Assembly (NCBI GenBank): GCA_022711075.1 | Contig: JAKLFS010000016.1 | Span: 1 to 8,640 of the forward strand | Source of the DNA: Patescibacteria group bacterium | GTDB taxonomy: Bacteria; Patescibacteriota; Minisyncoccia; UBA6257; JAAZHW01 | Direction: 5' to 3' | Length of the DNA: 8,640 bases | In this document: in pieces, positions 6,235 through 8,640 of the stretch | How positions within the stretch are numbered: the stretch's first letter is position 1 | Layout of the letters: the number at the start of each line of letters is the position of its first letter | Notes under the pieces: generated by a model | Database searches by the model: none | Told to the model about the DNA's origin: nothing | The model's input: the letters and a program-made list of their open reading frames with translations, nothing else | Made by a program: the position numbers and the translations under genes

Positions 6235-6343
6235 GAAAAGATGGAATCAAGTTATGGCTAGTTGCGGCCGCATCCGAACCGATATTACCTGAAGTTGAAA
6301 CGATTGGCCAATAATTCAATACCCGTCTCACGAACGCCATCAA
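6235..6343. other. Intergenic stretch without a recognisable gene
   Basis: The whole gene-free stretch is 6169-6416 (about 248 bp), between divergent promoters. Both strands were read in this part: only very short frames occur and no hairpin-plus-T-run is present. The one feature is TGCGGCCGCA (6263-6272), a perfect 10-bp GC palindrome. The reverse strand around it faintly resembles a tRNA T arm but does not pair correctly. Confidence 0.4.
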
Positions 6344-6371
6344 TTGACAAAAAGCGGGCATTGCCTAAAAT
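6344..6371 (+). promoter_or_regulatory. Promoter of the two-gene Cys-rich operon
   Basis: TTGACA (6344-6349), 16-bp spacer, TAAAAT (6366-6371, five of six). Transcription would start near 6378, about 39 nt before the first ATG. Confidence 0.7.
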
Positions 6372-6416
6372 GAAAGTAGCTTTTTTATTTTCAAATAAGC
6401 CCAATTGGAGGAATAA

Positions 6417-6707
6417 ATGACAAACCTCGAAAAGAGAATGGTAAGGGTCGTAAGAGAATGGATGGGGCGGATGATAAAAATCCGCAAAACAGGAACGTCG
6501 AGCAGCGGCGACCACAATATGGATTGCCCGAAATGCGGAAAGTTTCAAGCCGTCACCTTCTATCCCGATGAAGGATGGATGTGTGTTTGGCGAGATTGTT
6601 CTTTTACCTTTCCCAGAGAATTTCTTCCGCCGACTCCGGAACAATTTGAAGAATATCTTAATCGCAAAGACCTGAACCAACACATTGATAAATTCCTGAA
6701 TTCGTAG
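6417..6707 (+). CDS. Small zinc-ribbon protein of unknown function
   Basis: 96 residues. A basic N-terminal helix (about 3-24, EKRMVRVVREWMGRMIKIRK) precedes a four-cysteine motif: CPKC at 37-40, then Cys56 and Cys61 in GWMCVWRDCSF. The CPxCG knuckle with aromatic strands fits a zinc ribbon, which commonly binds nucleic acid or another protein. The C-terminal part (70-96) is a polar helix, PPTPEQFEEYLNRKDL. The start is well supported by GGAGG at 6407-6411, 5 nt before the ATG, and by the promoter at 6344-6371. This strong Shine-Dalgarno is absent from the housekeeping genes to the left. The next gene starts 9 bp downstream, so the two are an operon. Membership of a named family is not clear. 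A reading frame on the other strand (6285-6683) overlaps but has no ribosome site and no family resemblance. Confidence 0.82.
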   Translation: MTNLEKRMVRVVREWMGRMIKIRKTGTSSSGDHNMDCPKCGKFQAVTFYPDEGWMCVWRDCSFTFPREFLPPTPEQFEEYLNRKDLNQHIDKFLNS

Positions 6708-6716
6708 CGGAAAAAG

Positions 6717-6998
6717 ATGAAAAATAAACCAGATGTTTGGATGGCAACCATTGACGGCAAAGCTCCGAAAAAATTCTTCTTAGACTTTGAAAAGAAAGTT
6801 CAACGTCAGCAAAAACAGCGGGACTTAACATTTTCCCTGTCCAACCAAAGCATAATTGACCATTACGAAAGAAACTGCCGCCGCAACCTGCCTCACCGCT
6901 ACAAATGCTGCCAAGCTTGTCCATTCAAAAATATGATTCTGAAAGTCGTTTCGCACCGCCACCCTGATGCCCCGAAAGTAAAAATAACCGTTGATTGA
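6717..6998 (+). CDS. Small Cys/His-containing protein of unknown function
   Basis: 93 residues, second gene of the operon. Visible features are a Lys/Arg/Gln-rich segment (17-36, KKFFLDFEKKVQRQQKQRD), a cysteine cluster Cys54, Cys64, Cys65 and Cys68 within CRRNLPHRYKCCQACPF, and His60, His80 and His82 (SHRHPD). The spacing is not a classic zinc finger, but metal binding is plausible. No signal peptide or membrane segment, so probably cytoplasmic. The purine-rich GGAAAAAG ahead of the ATG is a poor ribosome site; translation may be coupled to the gene 9 bp upstream. A terminator follows at 7023. Together with the preceding zinc ribbon this looks like a pair of small DNA- or RNA-associated proteins, which is inference only. 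Confidence 0.75.
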   Translation: MKNKPDVWMATIDGKAPKKFFLDFEKKVQRQQKQRDLTFSLSNQSIIDHYERNCRRNLPHRYKCCQACPFKNMILKVVSHRHPDAPKVKITVD

Positions 6999-7022
6999 GC
7001 GCCAACACAACAAAACGCTCAC

Positions 7023-7052
7023 AATGCTCCGACCCGTCGGAGCATTTCTTTT
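7023..7052 (+). terminator. Rho-independent terminator of the Cys-rich operon
   Basis: AATGCTCCGAC (7023-7033) pairs with GTCGGAGCATT (7036-7046), giving about 10 bp with a CCCG loop, followed by TTTCTTTT to 7052. Its last two T's are the first two bases of the next promoter's TTGACA. Confidence 0.9.
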
Positions 7053-7079
7053 GACAAAAACTTGGCAAAAAGATAAGAT
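7051..7079 (+). promoter_or_regulatory. tRNA-His promoter
   Basis: TTGACA (7051-7056), 17-bp spacer, TAAGAT (7074-7079). The -10 context AGATAAGAT is nearly the same as AGATAAAAT at the tRNA-Leu promoter. Transcription would start near 7086, only a few nt before the tRNA. Confidence 0.72.
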
Positions 7080-7088
7080 GAAACAAAT

Positions 7089-7161
7089 GGTGGCCTTAGT
7101 TCAGCGGTAGAACGCCTCGCTGTGGCCGAGGAAGTCAGGGGTTCGAATCCCCTAGGCCACC
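7089..7161 (+). tRNA. tRNA-His(GUG)
   Basis: Acceptor stem GTGGCCT (7090-7096) pairs with AGGCCAC (7154-7160). The extra G at 7089 faces C7161, the G-1:C73 pair that marks tRNA-His. D stem GTTC/GAAC; anticodon stem CCTCG/CGAGG (7115-7119, 7127-7131) with loop CTGTGGC and anticodon GTG at 7122-7124; T arm AGGGG-TTCGAAT-CCCCT. CCA is not encoded. Confidence 0.97.
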
Positions 7162-7201
7162 CTAACTTATTTTAGGACGTTTTTAATATAAATATAAAGG
7201 T

Positions 7202-7714
7202 GTGAAAAACAAAACTTCGGTTTTAGCTACCATTACAATAATTATTGTCGTCTTGGCCGCAGTTGGAGGCATAAGCTGGTACATCATTTCCAATAAACAG
7301 GCTTCGTCGCCGCCGACAACATCAAAAAATTTATTTACCAATCCGAATGGCAAATATAGCTTTGAATGCCCATCTGTATGGCAAGTCGCCATCAATCAAT
7401 ACAACACTAACAATTCTTTGTTTGGCCCCGGCGCGACAAGCGCTTCCGGGACAGGGGGCGTAGAAATATTTAATCAGCAAACATCGATAGATAATTTTCT
7501 AAATGGCATAGCCGCAAATTTTATAGACAAAAAAGATATTACGATTGATGGGGTCTCCGGGACTTATACTCGCTATAAAGGAACCCCGATAAGCGGAGTG
7601 CAAGCGGTGTTACTGAAAAATGGCAAAATATATAACATCTATATCAACAGTGAAAAAAGGGAAGACATTGAACTTTTTGACCAAATTATTTCCACCTTCA
7701 AATTTCTGGACTAA
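7202..7714 (+). CDS. Membrane-anchored protein, PsbP-like domain (tentative)
   Basis: 170 residues starting at GTG. Residues 1-4 are basic, 7-30 form one transmembrane anchor (VLATITIIIVVLAAVGGISW), and 31-45 are a Ser/Pro/Thr linker. The outer domain opens with NPNGKYSFECPSVWQV (48-62) and closes with LFDQIISTFKFLD (158-170). The pattern of YSFxxPxxW at the start and xxILSTFKF at the end is typical of the PsbP/MOG1-like domains common as anchored proteins in Gram-positive bacteria and CPR; the family call is from memory of that pattern only. Cys56 is the only cysteine, so this is not a lipoprotein. The start is uncertain: AAGG runs straight into the GTG with almost no spacing. It begins 40 bp after tRNA-His with no strong promoter (weak TATAAA at 7187-7192), so it may be cotranscribed with the tRNA. 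Confidence 0.8.
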   Translation: MKNKTSVLATITIIIVVLAAVGGISWYIISNKQASSPPTTSKNLFTNPNGKYSFECPSVWQVAINQYNTNNSLFGPGATSASGTGGVEIFNQQTSIDNFLNGIAANFIDKKDITIDGVSGTYTRYKGTPISGVQAVLLKNGKIYNIYINSEKREDIELFDQIISTFKFLD

Positions 7715-7751
7715 ACATTTTTCAATCCAATCCCCCTCGCCGATCTAAAGA

Positions 7752-7782
7752 AAAACCCGAGCCCTTGCCTCGGATTTTATTT
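7752..7782 (+). terminator. Rho-independent terminator of the PsbP-like gene
   Basis: CCGAG (7757-7761) pairs with CTCGG (7769-7773) around a 7-nt loop; AAAA (7752-7755) and TTTT (7775-7778) extend the stem past one mismatch, and the T-rich tail runs to 7782. The next -35 box starts 2 bp later. Confidence 0.75.
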
Positions 7783-7783
7783 A

Positions 7784-7812
7784 TTGACAAATAATAATAT
7801 TAGACATATAAC
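7784..7812 (+). promoter_or_regulatory. Promoter of the Trp-rich membrane protein gene
   Basis: TTGACA (7784-7789), 17-bp spacer, TATAAC (7807-7812, five of six). Predicted transcription start near 7819, about 33 nt before the ATG. The first 13 bp, TTGACAAATAATA, are identical to the start of the promoter at 8371. Confidence 0.78.
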
Positions 7813-7851
7813 ATATCCAGCAATTAACATCTGACAATAAGGAGGTTTTTG

Positions 7852-8307
7852 ATGAAAAAACAAAAAGTGGATTGGAAGAGGCTTTTATTCTGGCTCATCT
7901 TCGCGATCTTCTGGATCAACACCGGCCATTTGACGGTCTACATGTTGGAGAAATCAAAGTACGACTACAACTACAACCACGGCAATATGGGCTTGGCAGC
8001 CAAAATCTTAATTCCCTCACCAACCACTTTTAAGGTCCACAAATCTTATATCGTGACCAAATGGCTGAGTGCGGAGCCCAATCCCAAGATCAACAACTTC
8101 ACGGCCTATCATCAGAAAAGGCGGGCAGCAAAGTTTCTTGCGGCGCTAGTATGGCCCGTTGTCTGGCTCGTGGGCTGGTTCTTGGCCCTATTCGAATGGG
8201 TCGTCTGGATTTGCCACGTTGTCTTATGGCAATTCCTGATCGTCGATGTTCTCTGGAACGGAATCATCAAGTTCGCCTTCGGCGGCGGATGGATTAACCA
8301 CCTCTAA
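7852..8307 (+). CDS. Tryptophan-rich small membrane protein of unknown function
   Basis: 151 residues; family not recognised. A basic N-terminus (MKKQKVDWKR) leads into a first membrane segment (11-31, LLFWLIFAIFWINTGHLTVY). A polar loop (33-93) is rich in Tyr, Asn and Lys (KYDYNYNHGN). A long hydrophobic stretch (95-143) is enough for two closely spaced membrane helices and contains repeated Trp (WPVVWLVGWFLALFEWVVW). There are 12 tryptophans in all, about 8%. The ATG at 7852 is preferred because AAGGAGGT (7839-7846) is well placed; the TTG at 7849 would add one residue and is too close. Codons favour C-ending forms (ATC, TTC, AAC, GTC) more than the neighbouring genes, which may mean transfer or strong expression. 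It has its own promoter and terminator, so it is a single-gene unit. Confidence 0.83.
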   Translation: MKKQKVDWKRLLFWLIFAIFWINTGHLTVYMLEKSKYDYNYNHGNMGLAAKILIPSPTTFKVHKSYIVTKWLSAEPNPKINNFTAYHQKRRAAKFLAALVWPVVWLVGWFLALFEWVVWICHVVLWQFLIVDVLWNGIIKFAFGGGWINHL

Positions 8308-8330
8308 CCCAACTCTCAACAACCGAACCC

Positions 8331-8364
8331 AAAGGAGCGCTCTCTAAGCGCTCCTTTATTTTTT
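8331..8364 (+). terminator. Rho-independent terminator of the Trp-rich membrane protein gene
   Basis: AAAGGAGCGCT (8331-8341) pairs perfectly with AGCGCTCCTTT (8347-8357), 11 bp with loop CTCTA, followed by ATTTTTT to 8364. Confidence 0.93.
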
Positions 8365-8370
8365 ATATCC

Positions 8371-8398
8371 TTGACAAATAATACCTATGTAGTATAAT
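8371..8398 (+). promoter_or_regulatory. Consensus promoter of the structured RNA
   Basis: TTGACA (8371-8376) and TATAAT (8393-8398) are both perfect consensus hexamers, with a 16-bp spacer. It is the best promoter in the window. Predicted transcription start is about 8405. Confidence 0.88.
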
Positions 8399-8404
8399 AG
8401 AAAA

Positions 8405-8610
8405 TGAATGACCTAATCCAGCTATCGGCATGACCCGATAAGGTCTCGTAAGACACAAACACAAATGTGTACTGACGGAAGGGGAGGTGTTGCCCCTGCC
8501 TCTGACTCGCTGGATTGTCTCAGTGCGGAGCAACGCCTCCCCAATTGTTCTTTTAAAAAACTTGTACTAAAACAAAACCAGAGAAGGACCCGATCCTTCT
8601 CCTTTTTTTA
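8405..8610 (+). ncRNA. Unassigned structured non-coding RNA, about 205 nt
   Basis: A free-standing transcription unit bounded by a consensus promoter and a strong terminator, with no ORF longer than about ten codons after the predicted start. Visible pairings: GACCT (8410-8414) with AGGTC (8441-8445), and inside it TATCGG (8423-8428) with CCGATA (8435-8440), leaving AATCCAGC (8415-8422) as a one-sided bulge; ACAC/GTGT around AAAT (8459-8470); and GGGGAGGTGTTGC (8481-8493) with GCAACGCCTCCCC (8530-8542), 13 bp with one G-U. Inside the last stem CTGA/TCAG (8502-8505, 8520-8523) closes a 14-nt loop containing GCTGGATT (8509-8516), the exact complement of the 8-nt bulge, implying a kissing or pseudoknot contact. 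An A-rich single-stranded stretch (8551-8580) links to the terminator. Motifs of RNase P RNA, tmRNA and SRP RNA were looked for and not found, and the fold does not match 6S RNA. Function unknown; a trans-acting regulatory RNA or a divergent housekeeping RNA are both possible. Confidence 0.72.
8581..8609 (+). terminator. Rho-independent terminator of the structured RNA
   Basis: GAGAAGGA (8581-8588) pairs perfectly with TCCTTCTC (8594-8601) around loop CCCGA, followed by C and seven T's (8603-8609). Confidence 0.92.
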
Positions 8611-8630
8611 ATTCAATAAAAGATTGATTA

Positions 8631-8636
8631 TTGACA
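8631..8636 (+). promoter_or_regulatory. -35 box of a promoter running off the window
   Basis: TTGACA at 8631-8636, placed after a terminator as at three other points on this strand. The matching -10 would lie beyond 8640, so this is only suggestive. If real, the next gene is transcribed separately from the structured RNA. Confidence 0.4.
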
Positions 8637-8640
8637 GAAT

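Noticed and set aside
5815..6261. 148-codon plus-strand reading frame
   Set aside because: Antisense to the 220-residue anchored protein; no Shine-Dalgarno, no domain-like composition and no promoter at a suitable distance.
6255..6295. tRNA-like T arm on the minus strand (CGGTTCGGATGCGG)
   Set aside because: The flanking bases do not pair to form a T stem, and no anticodon or acceptor stem is found.
6285..6683. 132-codon minus-strand reading frame
   Set aside because: It overlaps the plus-strand zinc-ribbon gene, which has a promoter, GGAGG and a CxxC...C....C motif. The minus frame has no ribosome site, no promoter and low-complexity translation.
7162..7185. Terminator after tRNA-His (CCTAA/TTAGG then TTTTT)
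   Set aside because: The stem is only 5 bp and AT-rich and the T-run is offset by three bases, so it is too weak to call; read-through into the next gene is more likely.
8404..8433. Short ORF MNDLIQLSA at the start of the structured RNA as a leader peptide
   Set aside because: The ATG falls at or just before the predicted transcription start, there is no ribosome site, and the peptide has no run of one amino acid as attenuators do.
8405..8610. Structured RNA as RNase P RNA, tmRNA, SRP RNA or 6S RNA
   Set aside because: The GAAAGUCCGGGC-type P4 core, the tmRNA alanyl acceptor ends, the SRP GGAAGCAGCC-type apical loop and the long closing stem of 6S were looked for by eye and not seen. A covariance search could overturn this.
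1..8640. CRISPR array, insertion sequence or prophage genes
   Set aside because: No regularly spaced direct repeats, transposase, integrase or phage structural genes are visible on either strand.

Overview
The window looks like chromosomal DNA from a small-genome bacterium of the Patescibacteria/CPR type, probably Parcubacteria-like. This is inferred from moderate-to-low GC, very short intergenic gaps, tRNAs without encoded CCA, housekeeping genes that mostly lack a Shine-Dalgarno sequence, and small N-anchored proteins of unknown function. No species can be named from sequence alone.

The left part (1-5256) is all minus strand and holds conserved housekeeping genes. Read in the direction of transcription these are parB (chromosome segregation), the classic rpsF-ssb-rpsR operon (ribosomal protein S6, single-strand DNA-binding protein, ribosomal protein S18), a terminator, a cysteine desulfurase, an HtrA-type membrane-anchored serine protease, and the N-terminal part of a ClpB disaggregase cut by the window edge. 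ParB beside rpsF-ssb-rpsR resembles the origin-proximal order known from Bacillus, so this may lie near oriC. The htrA-clpB pair joins envelope and cytoplasmic protein quality control. Two promoters here (rpsF and the desulfurase) sit so close to the start codon that the mRNAs should be leaderless or nearly so.

The middle (5257-6416) starts with divergent parB and tRNA-Leu(UAA) promoters whose -35 hexamers overlap. After the tRNA comes a perfect 15-bp bidirectional terminator shared with a convergent gene for an N-anchored helical protein of unknown function. About 180 bp of mostly unexplained sequence follow, containing a promoter.

The right part (6417-8640) is a row of short plus-strand transcription units, most with a recognisable TTGACA promoter and a rho-independent terminator: two small Cys-rich proteins (one a zinc ribbon), tRNA-His(GUG) followed by a membrane-anchored PsbP-like protein, a tryptophan-rich membrane protein, and a non-coding unit of about 205 nt. 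The last is the most interesting element. It has a consensus promoter, a strong terminator, no credible ORF and a complex predicted fold: an 8-nt bulge in the first hairpin is perfectly complementary to the apical loop of a second hairpin closed by a 13-bp stem. I could not match it to RNase P RNA, tmRNA, SRP RNA or 6S RNA, and propose it as an unassigned structured RNA. A new promoter's -35 box begins at 8631, so it appears to be a free-standing gene.
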